Shown piece by piece: positions 9,120 to 18,454 of a DNA stretch of 64,000 bases (position 1 is its first letter; every line of letters starts with the position of its first letter). The DNA lies in the NCBI RefSeq assembly GCF_015476655.1, contig NZ_JABFHF010000003.1, forward strand, positions 277,482 to 341,481. Direction: 5' to 3'. The translations under genes were made by a program, and so were the position numbers. The stretch is from Aquiflexum lacus (lineage in GTDB: Bacteria > Bacteroidota > Bacteroidia > Cytophagales > Cyclobacteriaceae). The notes beneath the pieces were generated by a model. The model ran no database searches, was not told the DNA's origin, and saw only the letters and a program-made list of their open reading frames with translations.

Positions 9120-10085
9120 TTAAAGGTTAATGGTTTTTATTGGAAGCATTAAATCTAATAACGCCAACCCCAATCCAATAAGCAGGAAATAAAAATATTT
9201 ATTTGCTGAGGCTTCAATCATTCTGGAACCCGTGACAGTGCCTTCCTGCCTTTCAATAGCTGCCATGAGGTCAGGAATTTCCTGTACTTCATCACTGAGT
9301 TCAAAATATTGTCCGTCTGTTTGGGAAGCAATCAGTTTCAGATTATTTGATTCTAGTCTGCTTACGGCAGGCTGATTTGTATTGGGGTCAATAATTCTCG
9401 AATTTCCTCTTGGAATTGTACTTCCTTGGCTTGTACCCACTCCCAAGGAAAATACTTTTATACCCTGTTCACTGAGTCTGCTTGTCTGATCTCTAAAATT
9501 ATCTGCAAAATCCTCCCCGTCAGAAATCAAAATTACTGACTTGGAATTGATGTCAGGGGAATTTTCCAAATTGAATTTTTCCAAAGCCATGTTCAAAGGA
9601 GCACTGATGTCAGTACCCTGATTGGGTACTAAATTTGTATTGAGACCATCCAAATGAAGTTGGATAACGTTTTGGTCAAAGGTTAGGGGACATTGCACAA
9701 AAGCCTCAGAACTAAAAATAATCAACCCGATTCTATCGCCTGCAAAATTTTTGACAAGGTTTTTCAGTTCAAACTTTATTCTCTGAAGTCTGCTTGGGCC
9801 AATATCTGTAGCATTCATGGACTGGGAAAGGTCAATGGCAATGAAAATATCCTTACCTTCTTCTTTGATCTCTTTTAATGCTGTGCCCACAGATGGTCCT
9901 GATAAAGCAATCAGAAATAAAATAAAATAGGAAAATCTTAACAATATTTTAAAAAACAACCTGTGCTTCTTTACCTCCAGTTTCTTATTGATAAGATAAA
10001 AACGGAATAAATAAATAAAGTATAGCAAACCAAAAAGGATTGCCAAGGTTAAAATCAAACTTATATCAGGATATGCCCAAATCAT
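9120..10085 (-). CDS. batB: BatB-type VWA-domain membrane protein
   Basis: A 321-residue protein with membrane segments near residues 8-30, 45-63 and 298-316. Between them lies a von Willebrand A domain whose metal-ion site DLSQS is at residues 85-89, with the later GTDIS and ISDGED elements in place. This layout is that of BatA/BatB from the Bacteroidota bat operon, linked to oxidative-stress tolerance. Followed by batC, it is best read as batB. The usual upstream moxR, DUF58 and batA genes are absent: the next gene upstream is a divergent TonB receptor. The set here is therefore only two genes. Confidence 0.85.
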   Translation of the reverse strand: MIWAYPDISLILTLAILFGLLYFIYLFRFYLINKKLEVKKHRLFFKILLRFSYFILFLIALSGPSVGTALKEIKEEGKDIFIAIDLSQSMNATDIGPSRLQRIKFELKNLVKNFAGDRIGLIIFSSEAFVQCPLTFDQNVIQLHLDGLNTNLVPNQGTDISAPLNMALEKFNLENSPDINSKSVILISDGEDFADNFRDQTSRLSEQGIKVFSLGVGTSQGSTIPRGNSRIIDPNTNQPAVSRLESNNLKLIASQTDGQYFELSDEVQEIPDLMAAIERQEGTVTGSRMIEASANKYFYFLLIGLGLALLDLMLPIKTINL

Positions 10086-10195
10086 GGCCTGAAATTATAA
10101 AATATATATGAAAAGAAAAGGAATTAGATTTTATTGATATAATTTTCAACACCCAAACGCGATTATGCGTTATCCTATCAAACATTAATACAGGC

Positions 10196-12583
10196 ATGAA
10201 GTTTTTGACCCTTTTATTATCAGGGATTATATTTTCAAGTTTTTTGGCTTTTGCCCAAAATGAACAACATATTTCAGGTCAGGTCCTTGAAGTGGATGGC
10301 GGGACACCTCTTCCTGGCGCCAACATTTATTGGGAATCGGAGCCTCAAAAAGGTGTGGTTTCGGACCTTGATGGAAATTTCACGATTGAAGTGAGCACAC
10401 TTCCAGATAAGTTGATCATTTCTTATTTGGGTTTTACACCATCTCTAAGAATACTGACTGTGAAAGATTTGGAAAAGCCACTGAAATTTTACCTCAAGCC
10501 GGAAGAACTGTCTTTGGAGGAAATCATCATCAGAGATACCAATCCCGAACAAAATATTTTAGGCACTGAAATGGGCAAATCAGTAGTTTCAATGGAGACC
10601 ATCAAAAACATTCCGGCTTTGTTTGGAGAGGTAGATCTTTTGAGAAGTCTTCAACTGCTGCCTGGTGTGCAAACAGCGGGCGAAGGTACCACAGGCTTAT
10701 TTGTCAGAGGTGGATCAGCAGATCAAAACCTGATCCAACTGGATGGTGCACCGGTTTATAATCCTTCACACTTTTTCGGATTCTTTTCAGTCTTCAATCC
10801 AGATGCCCTTAGTGGAGTGGAGTTTTATAAGGGAAATATCCCTGCCGAATTAGGTGGGAGGGTTTCCTCAGTTGTTGATGTTTCTCTACGGGAAGGTAAT
10901 TTTCAAAAAATTAGAGGTGAGGGGGGAATAGGTACAATCAGTTCAAGATTTACTTTGGATGGTCCTATAGTTTCCGATAAATCTTCATTTATCATCTCGG
11001 GCAGGAGGACTTATGCAGATTTATTTTTGAGGCTTTCAGGCAATGAAAATATCCGCAATAACCAGCTTTATTTTTATGATTTGAGTGGAAAAGCCACTTT
11101 TAGACTGAGTGAAAAAGACAAACTTTCAGTTTCTGGCTATTATGGGTCAGACTTCTTAGGTATTTCCAACCAATTCGGTCTGGGCTGGAACAATTTTGTT
11201 TCTTCTCTTAATTGGAATAGAAACATTAGCAACACTTCATTTTTTGACTTGAATGTCTACAATAGCAGGTATAATTACAAAGTGCTTTTTGATGATGACG
11301 GGAGTGGCTTCAATTGGAACAATACCATATCGGAAACCGGCGCAAGGATGGAATGGTCCTGGCTAAAACCTAATAATACTGTGATAAAAGCCGGGTATCA
11401 CCCACAGCTTTATCATTTTTCCCCGATTAGTCTTACACCAGGCCCTGAAAGTAATTTTGATAATATAAACACCAATCCCAGAAATGGCCTGCAGAACAAC
11501 TTGTTTTTCTCTGGATCTACGGACATAGGAAAGAAAATAAAATTGGAAGCTGGATTGAGGTATGCATTGTATCAGGAAATCGGTTCAGGAGTAATTTATG
11601 ATTATGAAGGTGGAAGACCCTTGCCCGATGCCGAGATTATTGATACGCTTAATCTCAATAGGTTTCAGACTGCCAAAGTCTTTCACAGATTTGAGCCCAG
11701 GTTTTCGATGAGGTATTTACTTAGGGATGATATTTCCATAAAAGCCGCATTTAACCGTAACCATCAATTTGTACAAGTTGCCACCAATAGCTCTGCAGGA
11801 TTGCCGATTGACAGATGGGTTCCTGCTGGTACTTATATTGATCCTCTACGTGGTGATCAATATTCAATTGGTGTCTTTAAAAATTTTGGACTCGCCAAGT
11901 GGGAAGTTTCTGTAGAATCGTATTATAAAGATTTTAGAAATGTGGTAGACTTAAGACAAGGTGCCAGTGTACTATTCACCGACAATGTAGAAACCGAACT
12001 TTTGAGCGGGGTAGGTTATGCCTATGGTTTGGAGTTTCTTTTGAGGAAAAATTTTGGTAAAACTACCGGATGGATAAGTTATACTTATTCCAGAACCTGG
12101 AGAAAAATCGAAGGTATCAGTGGTAACAATTGGTACAATCCAAGGTTTGACAGACCTCATGATGTTAACCTGGTTTTCAATCATGAATTTTCAAAAAGAT
12201 GGATGGCGGGTCTGACTTTTGTCTATACTACAGGTCAGGCAGTTACTTTTCCCGTAGGTACCTACGAGATTGATACCCAAACGCTCCCTTTGTATGGTGA
12301 ACAGCGAAATGCTGACAGGTTTCCTGACTATCATAGAATGGATGCTTCTGTAACTTGGAGGGGATATGATAAGGGAAGAAAATGGAAGGGAAGCTGGAAT
12401 TTCAGCATCTATAACCTTTACGGTCGAAAAAATCCATTTACATTTCAGTTTACCGATATAGTCAATGAAGATATTAATTTTAATCAGGATGGAGGAGAGG
12501 AAGTAACTTCCAGGAGACCTGGTGTTGTGATGACCTATCTATTTACATTCTTACCGTCGTTAACCTATAATTTCAAATTTTGA
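10196..12583 (+). CDS. TonB-dependent receptor with carboxypeptidase-regulatory N-domain
   Basis: A 795-residue outer-membrane receptor. A signal peptide ends at AFAQ, and residues 25-110 form a CarboxypepD_reg-like beta sandwich (GGTPLPGANIYWESE). A plug domain follows around 120-240 with the motifs LFVRGGSADQNLIQLDG and PAELGGRVSSVVDV. The beta-barrel ends in the aromatic SLTYNFKF. The next gene, a DUF4249 lipoprotein, overlaps by one base (TGATG), so the two are translationally coupled. TonB/DUF4249 pairs are common in Bacteroidota and are thought to work like SusC/SusD, but the ligand is unknown. No regulator such as FecR/FecI is adjacent. Confidence 0.93.
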   Translation: MKFLTLLLSGIIFSSFLAFAQNEQHISGQVLEVDGGTPLPGANIYWESEPQKGVVSDLDGNFTIEVSTLPDKLIISYLGFTPSLRILTVKDLEKPLKFYLKPEELSLEEIIIRDTNPEQNILGTEMGKSVVSMETIKNIPALFGEVDLLRSLQLLPGVQTAGEGTTGLFVRGGSADQNLIQLDGAPVYNPSHFFGFFSVFNPDALSGVEFYKGNIPAELGGRVSSVVDVSLREGNFQKIRGEGGIGTISSRFTLDGPIVSDKSSFIISGRRTYADLFLRLSGNENIRNNQLYFYDLSGKATFRLSEKDKLSVSGYYGSDFLGISNQFGLGWNNFVSSLNWNRNISNTSFFDLNVYNSRYNYKVLFDDDGSGFNWNNTISETGARMEWSWLKPNNTVIKAGYHPQLYHFSPISLTPGPESNFDNINTNPRNGLQNNLFFSGSTDIGKKIKLEAGLRYALYQEIGSGVIYDYEGGRPLPDAEIIDTLNLNRFQTAKVFHRFEPRFSMRYLLRDDISIKAAFNRNHQFVQVATNSSAGLPIDRWVPAGTYIDPLRGDQYSIGVFKNFGLAKWEVSVESYYKDFRNVVDLRQGASVLFTDNVETELLSGVGYAYGLEFLLRKNFGKTTGWISYTYSRTWRKIEGISGNNWYNPRFDRPHDVNLVFNHEFSKRWMAGLTFVYTTGQAVTFPVGTYEIDTQTLPLYGEQRNADRFPDYHRMDASVTWRGYDKGRKWKGSWNFSIYNLYGRKNPFTFQFTDIVNEDINFNQDGGEEVTSRRPGVVMTYLFTFLPSLTYNFKF

Positions 12584-13413
12584 TGCGTACTATTTGGTTT
12601 ATTTTATTTGGAATGTTGCTTGGATCTTGTCAGGAAGAGATATTTCTTGACCTGAACACGGCAGACCCGACACCGGCCATCGAAGCCATTTGGACTAACA
12701 ATGGCAATATGAATCAGGTTAAGATCATGTATTCTAAGGATTACTATAATCAAGAACTCAATCAAATTGTGACTGATGCAGAAGTCAGCATTAGAAATCT
12801 AAGGACTGATAGGGTATTTCCTTTCATTTTTTCCGAACAGGCAAAAAGGTATTTGCCAGTCAACAATCCTGGAGGTAGAATCGGAGAGCGATACCAGTTA
12901 AATGTAAGGATCGGAGAAAATGAATATGTCTCGGAAGGTACCATGTTGCCTCCTCCGATTTTGGATAGTATTAAATATGAATTTAAGGAAAAAAGATTCT
13001 TTAGAGAAGAAGGATATTATTTGACGGTATATGGTAAAATCCCATTTGAAACTGATAATAATTATCGAATAAGAATTATTCAAAATGATACCTTAAAAAA
13101 CAGTCGTTTCGATTACCTTTTGTTCGATGATTCATTTGGAACGTCAATATTGGATAAGGGCTTTGAACTTGCAGGTTTTCCTTTTGCTGCCAATGATAGG
13201 ATAAGATTGGAATTGTATAGGCTCAATACTGATGCTTTTAATTATCTCAATCAATTGGTTGATTTGTTATTTAATGATGGTGGTCTTTTTTCACCGCCAC
13301 CACAAAACCCCAAATCAAACATTAAGCTAAAGAGTGGTTATGGTGAAGTATTAGGTTATTTTATGGTCAGTCCATTTTTAAGCGAGGTGGTAGAAATTGT
13401 GCCGGAAGAATAG
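12583..13413 (+). CDS. DUF4249 lipoprotein partner of the TonB receptor
   Basis: A 276-residue lipoprotein with the lipobox LGSC near residue 15. The start PAIEAIWTN, the middle VRIGENEYVSEGTMLPPP and the repeated beta pattern fit DUF4249, a family almost always encoded beside TonB receptors. The ATG overlaps the TGA of the receptor by one base. It is expected to sit on the outer membrane and to help capture the receptor's ligand, by analogy with SusD; that analogy is inference. The end lies 49 bp before the next gene, which has its own promoter. Confidence 0.85.
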   Translation: MRTIWFILFGMLLGSCQEEIFLDLNTADPTPAIEAIWTNNGNMNQVKIMYSKDYYNQELNQIVTDAEVSIRNLRTDRVFPFIFSEQAKRYLPVNNPGGRIGERYQLNVRIGENEYVSEGTMLPPPILDSIKYEFKEKRFFREEGYYLTVYGKIPFETDNNYRIRIIQNDTLKNSRFDYLLFDDSFGTSILDKGFELAGFPFAANDRIRLELYRLNTDAFNYLNQLVDLLFNDGGLFSPPPQNPKSNIKLKSGYGEVLGYFMVSPFLSEVVEIVPEE

Positions 13414-13425
13414 CAAAATCATTTT

Positions 13426-13458
13426 TTGAAAGTGGTTCAGAGTTTATTTCTACTTTTG
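13426..13458 (+). promoter_or_regulatory. putative promoter of the THUMP methyltransferase
   Basis: A TTG at 13426-13428 and a TACTTTTG box at 13451-13458 are separated by 22 bases, fitting the Bacteroidota TTG/N17-23/TAnnTTTG promoter. The ATG at 13463 lies only four bases after the box, so the transcript would be almost leaderless. Confidence 0.5.
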
Positions 13459-13462
13459 TAAC

Positions 13463-14632
13463 ATGATAGATTTTGAAACCAAAGGAAAAGTCGTAGTTAC
13501 CTTCAAAGACAGGTTTGCTCCTTATGTTGAATTAGAATTGAGAGAATTGGGATTCAAACCTGTGAAAGCAGAGCGGACATCGATAGAACTCTTTGCGTCC
13601 ATGCAGGACTGCATTTTTTTAAATCTTCATTTGAGGACTGCTAGTCATGTGCTTTACGAGATCAAATCCTTATACCTTCACCATGCTGACGATATTTACC
13701 GAAGATTAAAAGCAATACCTTGGGAAGAATATATCAATGAGGATTCTTATTTCTCGGTGATATCTCATGTAGACAACGATAGTGTAGATAATCCACTTTT
13801 TGTCAATGTCAGAGTGAAAGACGCCATTGTTGACCGATTCAGGGATAAGTCAGGAATAAGACCCAATTCAGGGTCTGAATTGGATGGAGCAGTTTTTCAA
13901 TTATTCTGGAAGGATACCCAAGCTTCCATCTATATCAATACCTCAGGAGAAACTCTTGCCAAGCATGGTTATAGAAAAATACCTGGAAAAGCACCCATGT
14001 TAGAGGCGTTGGCTGCAGCAACTATTTATGCGACAGGATGGGATAGAGAAAGTCCTTTTGTCAACCCTATGTGCGGTTCAGGAACTTTGGCTTTAGAGGC
14101 TGCTATGATTGCGACTGACCGCTACCCGGGGCTTTACAGAGACCATTATGCCTTTATGCATATTTTGGGTTATGAGGAATCTTTCTACTCAGATCAAAAA
14201 GAGATTTTGGTAAATAAAATCAAGTCCAAACCAACATTAAGGGTTATTGCCAGTGATATCAGCGAGCAAGCGGTGTTATTCAGTAAAGAAAATGCAGGCT
14301 ATGCCGAAATGGAAGAAATTATAGAATTTGAAGTCTGTGATTTTGAAGAAACTACCATTCCAGAATCAGAAAATGGGATTGTTATTTTCAATCCGGAGTA
14401 TGGAGAAAGGCTGGGTGAGGAGGAGGAATTGGGATTGACCTACAAAAGGATTGGAGATTTTTTGAAACAAAAGTGTGCAGGGTATACGGGATACATATTT
14501 TCCGGCAATCCATCCTTGGCAAAAAGAGTTGGTCTGAGAGCCTCTAGAAAAATTGAATTTTATAACGGTACCATAGATTGTAGGTTATTGAAATTTGAAC
14601 TGTATAAAGGGACGAAGAAGGTTGTTGAATAA
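13463..14632 (+). CDS. THUMP-domain class I RNA methyltransferase
   Basis: A 389-residue protein related to the N-terminal (RlmL-like) guanine-N2 methyltransferases of rRNA. An N-terminal THUMP RNA-binding region covers about residues 40-160. The SAM-binding motif NPMCGSGTLALEAAM starts at residue 201. The catalytic motif reads FNPEYGERLG, with Glu in place of the second Pro of the usual NPPYGER; I have the impression that this is a lineage habit in Bacteroidota. The C-terminus ends soon after the domain, so no second methyltransferase domain (RlmK) is fused. The rRNA site modified is not determined. Confidence 0.85.
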   Translation: MIDFETKGKVVVTFKDRFAPYVELELRELGFKPVKAERTSIELFASMQDCIFLNLHLRTASHVLYEIKSLYLHHADDIYRRLKAIPWEEYINEDSYFSVISHVDNDSVDNPLFVNVRVKDAIVDRFRDKSGIRPNSGSELDGAVFQLFWKDTQASIYINTSGETLAKHGYRKIPGKAPMLEALAAATIYATGWDRESPFVNPMCGSGTLALEAAMIATDRYPGLYRDHYAFMHILGYEESFYSDQKEILVNKIKSKPTLRVIASDISEQAVLFSKENAGYAEMEEIIEFEVCDFEETTIPESENGIVIFNPEYGERLGEEEELGLTYKRIGDFLKQKCAGYTGYIFSGNPSLAKRVGLRASRKIEFYNGTIDCRLLKFELYKGTKKVVE

Positions 14633-14634
14633 AA

Positions 14635-14660
14635 AAAACCGGCTAGCAGCCGGTTTTTTT
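14635..14660 (+). terminator. rho-independent terminator of the THUMP methyltransferase
   Basis: The stem AACCGGCT / AGCCGGTT with a 3-base loop is flanked by an A run and by seven T. It begins within a few bases of the stop codon. The symmetric A/T flanks mean it could also end the opposite transcript of the M28 peptidase. Confidence 0.88.
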
Positions 14661-14723
14661 ATTGTTCTGGAGAGAAAGTATGTATTTTTTTAAAAGCTTC
14701 CCCTGTTTTTCGATCTCCCTCAA

Positions 14724-14758
14724 CATCGGTCATCGGTCATCCAACAACTAACCAATTC
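14724..14758 (-). repeat. degenerate 7-bp repeat tract (site B)
   Basis: A short heptad tract ends nine bases before the M28 peptidase stop codon (minus strand), that is, in its 3' flank. On the plus strand it reads CATCGGT, CATCGGT, CATCCAA, CAACTAA, CCAATTC; on the minus strand the units begin with G (GTTAGTT, GTTGGAT, GACCGAT, GACCGAT). It shares the period and G phase of the other sites. Confidence 0.6.
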
Positions 14759-14766
14759 TTCCTCAA

Positions 14767-16866
14767 TCAAAGCTTTCCCATCAATCCATCAATCTTAGAC
14801 TTGAGGTTATTGATGGCATTGCTGTACCTGTCATCCCATTCTGTCAGTCTTTCTGTTGATTTCATTTCGGTTTCATATTTGATTCCTGGAAGAATCCACG
14901 AGGCATAACCACTGAAAGGATCTGAAGAAGCGTAAAGAGAACGGTACCAATTTCCGAAATACATGCCTTTTGGATCGATAAAGCTTTTTTCTAAAGTCAT
15001 TAAGTCTTTATTGATGGCATTCAGTTTTTTGGAATCGTTCAAATTTGAAGCTAAAACTTCAGAGATTTTGACATCCAATGCCTCAGCACTTTTTTTCAAT
15101 TCAGCTATGGAATTTTTGGATTTCGCGAAACCTGAGAAATCTGTATGGTAGACTTTCACATCTTTTTCGGCAGCTTCAAAATGCATCTGCAGGTCCTGTG
15201 CATACCTGCCCACATGGTAAGGGATAATTTCAGCATTTGCTAACCTGAGACTCAATATACCAATCACTTGCTCTACAGTTCCACCCATCTTGAATGTTGG
15301 ATCAGCAAATTTTGCATAATAAGTAAGGTTGTCATAATTGGTGTGATACAGGGAAGGGCCACCTGCACCACCGCTCATTGAGGGAATCCCTACATGCATA
15401 TAGAATGCAATGTGATCAGAACCCCCGCCTAAATTCCCAATATTGGGTTCACTACTTCCTTTTGCCCAAACATCATAAACAGTTTTTGCAGAATCCGGAT
15501 AGGCTACTTCTTTGGCTGCGTCCATAATAGATCTTTTCAATGTAGGCGAAGATGAAGCTCCGAAATTTCTTCCGCCAACAGCTGCATCCAAATTGATATA
15601 AGCCACAGCCTTTGCTCCCAATTCATTTCTGAACTGCTCTACCCATTCTGTAGAACCAATTACTCCATGTTCCTCTGCATCCCAATGCGCAATCAAAATA
15701 GACCTTGCTGGTCTTTCACCTTCTTCGGCCATTTTGCCAAGGGTCTCTGCAAGACTGAGCAACATGGCAGTACCTGAATTGGGATCCGTAGATCCAAAGC
15801 TCCAAGCATCATAATGACAGCCTAATATGATCCATTCATCAGGATGGGTTTCTCCTTTTAAAGTGCCAACCACATTGTTCGCGCGTACGAAACCTTTTTC
15901 CTGTTTTACCATTAGCCTTACAGTAAGATCTTTGCCTCCTTCTAGTCTGTAAGTAAAAGGAAGGCCCCCCTGCCAGCCTGAAGGAACAGGTTCTCCTTCC
16001 ATTTTTTCCAGTATTTCCCTGGCAGAACCATAAGATATGGGCGTAACAGGAATCGTATGTAAGCCAACTTCATCCGGACTGAGTCTTTTGATTTTGGTTT
16101 TCCCATCCAAAGGAAGCGCAGGTTCAAAAGGAGTAAGGGGATCGCCCGTCCAATCAGCAGTCAACAAAGAACCTCTTTGGATAGAGCTTTCGCTGAAAGC
16201 GGTTCCATTGGGATAGACAAGCCCCCTAGCGTAACCCGAATCCCCGGGATCAGTAAAAATCAATAAACCTGCTGCGCCATATTGCTCCGCAAATTTTGCT
16301 TTGTATCCTCTGAAGTTTCCCCCATATCTTGCCAATACAATTTTTCCTTTGATGTCAATGCCCAATGCTATTAACTTCTCAAAATCTGCTTTAGTACCAT
16401 AATTGGCATATACTACCTCGGCAGTAACGTCCCCGCTGCCAGAATAGGCATTCCATCCTTTCCATAAATCAGGATGTGAAGAATAAGGGTCTTCTTTTAA
16501 GATATATTCCTGTTGGTTTAGAGGCTGACGAATTGGAGTAACCAATTCGATGAGAGATTCCCCGGGCTCTTTGGATAGGTAAAGATCATAAGGATAAACA
16601 GTCACGTCCCAACCAGCTGCTTTCATCGACTGAACCATGTAATCCTTGACCTTTTCATTTGCTGCTGAACCTGCCACATGAGGTACGGAGGTTATTTCAG
16701 TCAAGTGGGTTTTGAATCTGCTAAAATCTACAGTATTTTTAAATTGCTTCTCGAGTTCCAATTGTTTTGGTCCGGATTCCTTTGTAAATCCGCTCAATGT
16801 TTGTGCTCCAAGTTGAAGACCCAAAAAGGCTCCAAATGTCAGTGTCAATAGAATTCTTTTCTTCAT
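14767..16866 (-). CDS. secreted M28-family peptidase (glutamate carboxypeptidase II-like)
   Basis: A 699-residue exported metallopeptidase with a signal peptide ending LGLQLGAQ. A PA-domain-like insert (around residues 150-240) precedes the M28 core. Zinc-binding features are GCHYDAWSFGSTDPNSG, the catalytic pair in DAEEHGVIGS, an aspartate in YINLDAAVGG and the final histidine in YHTNYDNL. A C-terminal helical dimerisation domain of the transferrin-receptor type follows. This matches PSMA/GCPII-like enzymes that remove C-terminal residues or act as aminopeptidases outside the cell. The ATG at 16866 is chosen because it opens the signal peptide. A promoter-like box precedes it. Confidence 0.92.
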   Translation of the reverse strand: MKKRILLTLTFGAFLGLQLGAQTLSGFTKESGPKQLELEKQFKNTVDFSRFKTHLTEITSVPHVAGSAANEKVKDYMVQSMKAAGWDVTVYPYDLYLSKEPGESLIELVTPIRQPLNQQEYILKEDPYSSHPDLWKGWNAYSGSGDVTAEVVYANYGTKADFEKLIALGIDIKGKIVLARYGGNFRGYKAKFAEQYGAAGLLIFTDPGDSGYARGLVYPNGTAFSESSIQRGSLLTADWTGDPLTPFEPALPLDGKTKIKRLSPDEVGLHTIPVTPISYGSAREILEKMEGEPVPSGWQGGLPFTYRLEGGKDLTVRLMVKQEKGFVRANNVVGTLKGETHPDEWIILGCHYDAWSFGSTDPNSGTAMLLSLAETLGKMAEEGERPARSILIAHWDAEEHGVIGSTEWVEQFRNELGAKAVAYINLDAAVGGRNFGASSSPTLKRSIMDAAKEVAYPDSAKTVYDVWAKGSSEPNIGNLGGGSDHIAFYMHVGIPSMSGGAGGPSLYHTNYDNLTYYAKFADPTFKMGGTVEQVIGILSLRLANAEIIPYHVGRYAQDLQMHFEAAEKDVKVYHTDFSGFAKSKNSIAELKKSAEALDVKISEVLASNLNDSKKLNAINKDLMTLEKSFIDPKGMYFGNWYRSLYASSDPFSGYASWILPGIKYETEMKSTERLTEWDDRYSNAINNLKSKIDGLMGKL

Positions 16867-16898
16867 AGAAATATTTTTTTGTGAAAAACAACACATCA

Positions 16899-16933
16899 CA
16901 AATATATCCAAATAGGAGTGTAGCGGACCCCAA
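16899..16933 (-). promoter_or_regulatory. putative promoter of the M28 peptidase
   Basis: On the minus strand a TTG (16931-16933) is followed after 24 bases by TATATTTG (16899-16906), close to the Bacteroidota TTG/TAnnTTTG pattern. The box ends 32 bases before the ATG at 16866. Spacing is one base longer than the stated consensus range. Confidence 0.4.
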
Positions 16934-17096
16934 TATTGTTAAATGGTAGATATTTGTTGTGATTAGTTGATTTGGTTTTAAAAAGTGAGTCCTTTAAGGG
17001 GCGATTCATTAATTATAAAGCGTATTAAATATCCTTTTTATGGTTTCGAAAAGGAAAATATAAATTCCCTTAGTAAATTGTATTAAAAATTCACCC

Positions 17097-18191
17097 ATGC
17101 CAAATACTGTAATCCCTATTCAAAAAACAGCTTACAAATTATTAGTTTTTGTATTGGTGGTATGGATACTAAAAGTAGGTTCTGTTATCATCATTCCATT
17201 GGTATGGGGTGCTTTTTTTGCATTTGCGCTTTATCCCATTTCCAATTGGTTGGAAGAAAGGCGGTTCCCAAGAGCATTAGCTATTGCTTTGACCCTTATT
17301 TTGGTCACCTCCTTCGTCTTAACAGTTTTATATTTTCTGACAGATCAGGTTTTAGGGCTGATAGGAGATATCCCGGAGATTAAATTGGCATTTGAAACCA
17401 AAGTCAATGTATACCTTGGAGAATTTAGAAATTTTTTTGGACTTGGAGCTACCGGATTGCCTTCAACTAGTGAATTTTTAAAGCAACAAAATATGGAATC
17501 AGCTATTTTTGAGGCAGGTAGGTCTTTGGTTTTGTTAGGCGTAATTCCGCTTTTTATTTTTCTAATGTTATATTATAAGGATTTTTATGTAGAGTTTCTC
17601 AAAAGAATATCAAAAGATGGTAATCCTGCTATTTTAATCTGGGTAAAGGAATCGGGTTCGGTGATCCAATCCTATTTATTGGGGATGCTTATGGTCACCG
17701 GAATTGTGAGTCTGATTTGCGGGATAGTTTTTTATTTTTTGGGGATAAAATATTTTCTTCTCTTTGCTGTGTTTATAGCAGTGATGAATTTGATCCCTTA
17801 TGTTGGAGTGATTTTTAGTTCTCTCTTGTTGGTGTTTTATGTGCTTTTAACTACTGAAACATTATTCTATCCTTTGGCAACCCTTATATTGCTTTGGCTA
17901 ATTCAGCTTATTGAGAATAATCTAATTACGCCATTTGTAGTTGGTGCTAAGGTAAGGGTAAATGCCTTTGCTGTTATTTTGGCCATACTGATTGGGGCAT
18001 ATATTTGGGGTGTTTCAGGAATGGTTCTATTTATTCCTATGGTAGGAATTTTAAAAATAAGTTTTGAAAGAATACCCTCTTTAGCCCCATACGGATACCT
18101 ATTGGGTGATAACAACCATGTAATTGAAAAGAAAGAAAATTTCTGGAATTTGTTGGTCAGAAAAGTCAAAAATAAAAAAGAGGCCAATTGA
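17097..18191 (+). CDS. AI-2E family transporter
   Basis: A 364-residue polytopic membrane protein of the AI-2E (UPF0118/TqsA/PerM) family. Hydrophobic segments are near residues 10-50, 60-85, 145-165, 195-250 and 255-330. The region MNLIPYVGVIFSS and the C-terminal GAYIWGVSGMVLFIPMVGI are typical of the family. Members export signals, or act as Na+/H+ antiporters or permeases, so the name should not be read as proof of quorum-signal transport. It is a single-gene unit: a terminator overlaps its last codons and tRNA-Pro follows on the other strand. Confidence 0.9.
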   Translation: MPNTVIPIQKTAYKLLVFVLVVWILKVGSVIIIPLVWGAFFAFALYPISNWLEERRFPRALAIALTLILVTSFVLTVLYFLTDQVLGLIGDIPEIKLAFETKVNVYLGEFRNFFGLGATGLPSTSEFLKQQNMESAIFEAGRSLVLLGVIPLFIFLMLYYKDFYVEFLKRISKDGNPAILIWVKESGSVIQSYLLGMLMVTGIVSLICGIVFYFLGIKYFLLFAVFIAVMNLIPYVGVIFSSLLLVFYVLLTTETLFYPLATLILLWLIQLIENNLITPFVVGAKVRVNAFAVILAILIGAYIWGVSGMVLFIPMVGILKISFERIPSLAPYGYLLGDNNHVIEKKENFWNLLVRKVKNKKEAN

Positions 18192-18206
18192 CCTCTTTGA
18201 GTTTTA
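18174..18206 (+). terminator. terminator overlapping the end of the AI-2E gene
   Basis: The stem AAAGAGG / CCTCTTT (18177-18183 and 18192-18198) encloses the last codons and the stop, and is followed by a T-rich GAGTTTTAAT. The first arm lies inside the coding sequence. Confidence 0.65.
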
Positions 18207-18341
18207 ATAATTTGAATGTATTTCAAATATCAGATTCCACTTCAATATGCCGCACATCCCCTCGCGAATCCTCCTTATGGTCGGATTTCGAACCCCGGTT
18301 CTCATCCTGCCACCTTGTGGAGATCGAAAGTGATAGACACA

Positions 18342-18369
18342 AAAAAACCCACCCTTATGGGCAGGTTTT
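18342..18369 (-). terminator. terminator of tRNA-Pro
   Basis: Minus strand: AACCTGCCC, a short loop, then GGGTGGGTTTTTTT, located 12-40 bases past the 3' end of the tRNA. The stem is broken by a one- or two-base bulge but the T run is long. Confidence 0.7.
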
Positions 18370-18380
18370 GTCTGTATTGG

Positions 18381-18454
18381 TCGGGGTGGCAGGATTCGAA
18401 CCTACGACCTCCTCGTCCCAAACGAGGCGCGATACCGGGCTACGCTACACCCCG
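18381..18454 (-). tRNA. tRNA-Pro (anticodon TGG)
   Basis: A 74-nt cloverleaf on the minus strand. The acceptor arms CGGGGTG and CACCCCG pair perfectly, with discriminator A. The anticodon stem CCTCG / CGAGG closes the 7-base loop TTTGGGA, giving anticodon TGG. The T arm reads GTAGGTTCGAATCCTGC. CCA is not encoded. A terminator follows. This single tRNA stands between the AI-2E gene and an empty AT-rich stretch. Confidence 0.96.

Noticed and set aside
18240..18340. Possible second tRNA upstream of the tRNA-Pro terminator (GGTTCGAAATCC-like text)
   Set aside because: Only a T-arm-like word is present; no acceptor or anticodon stems can be drawn.
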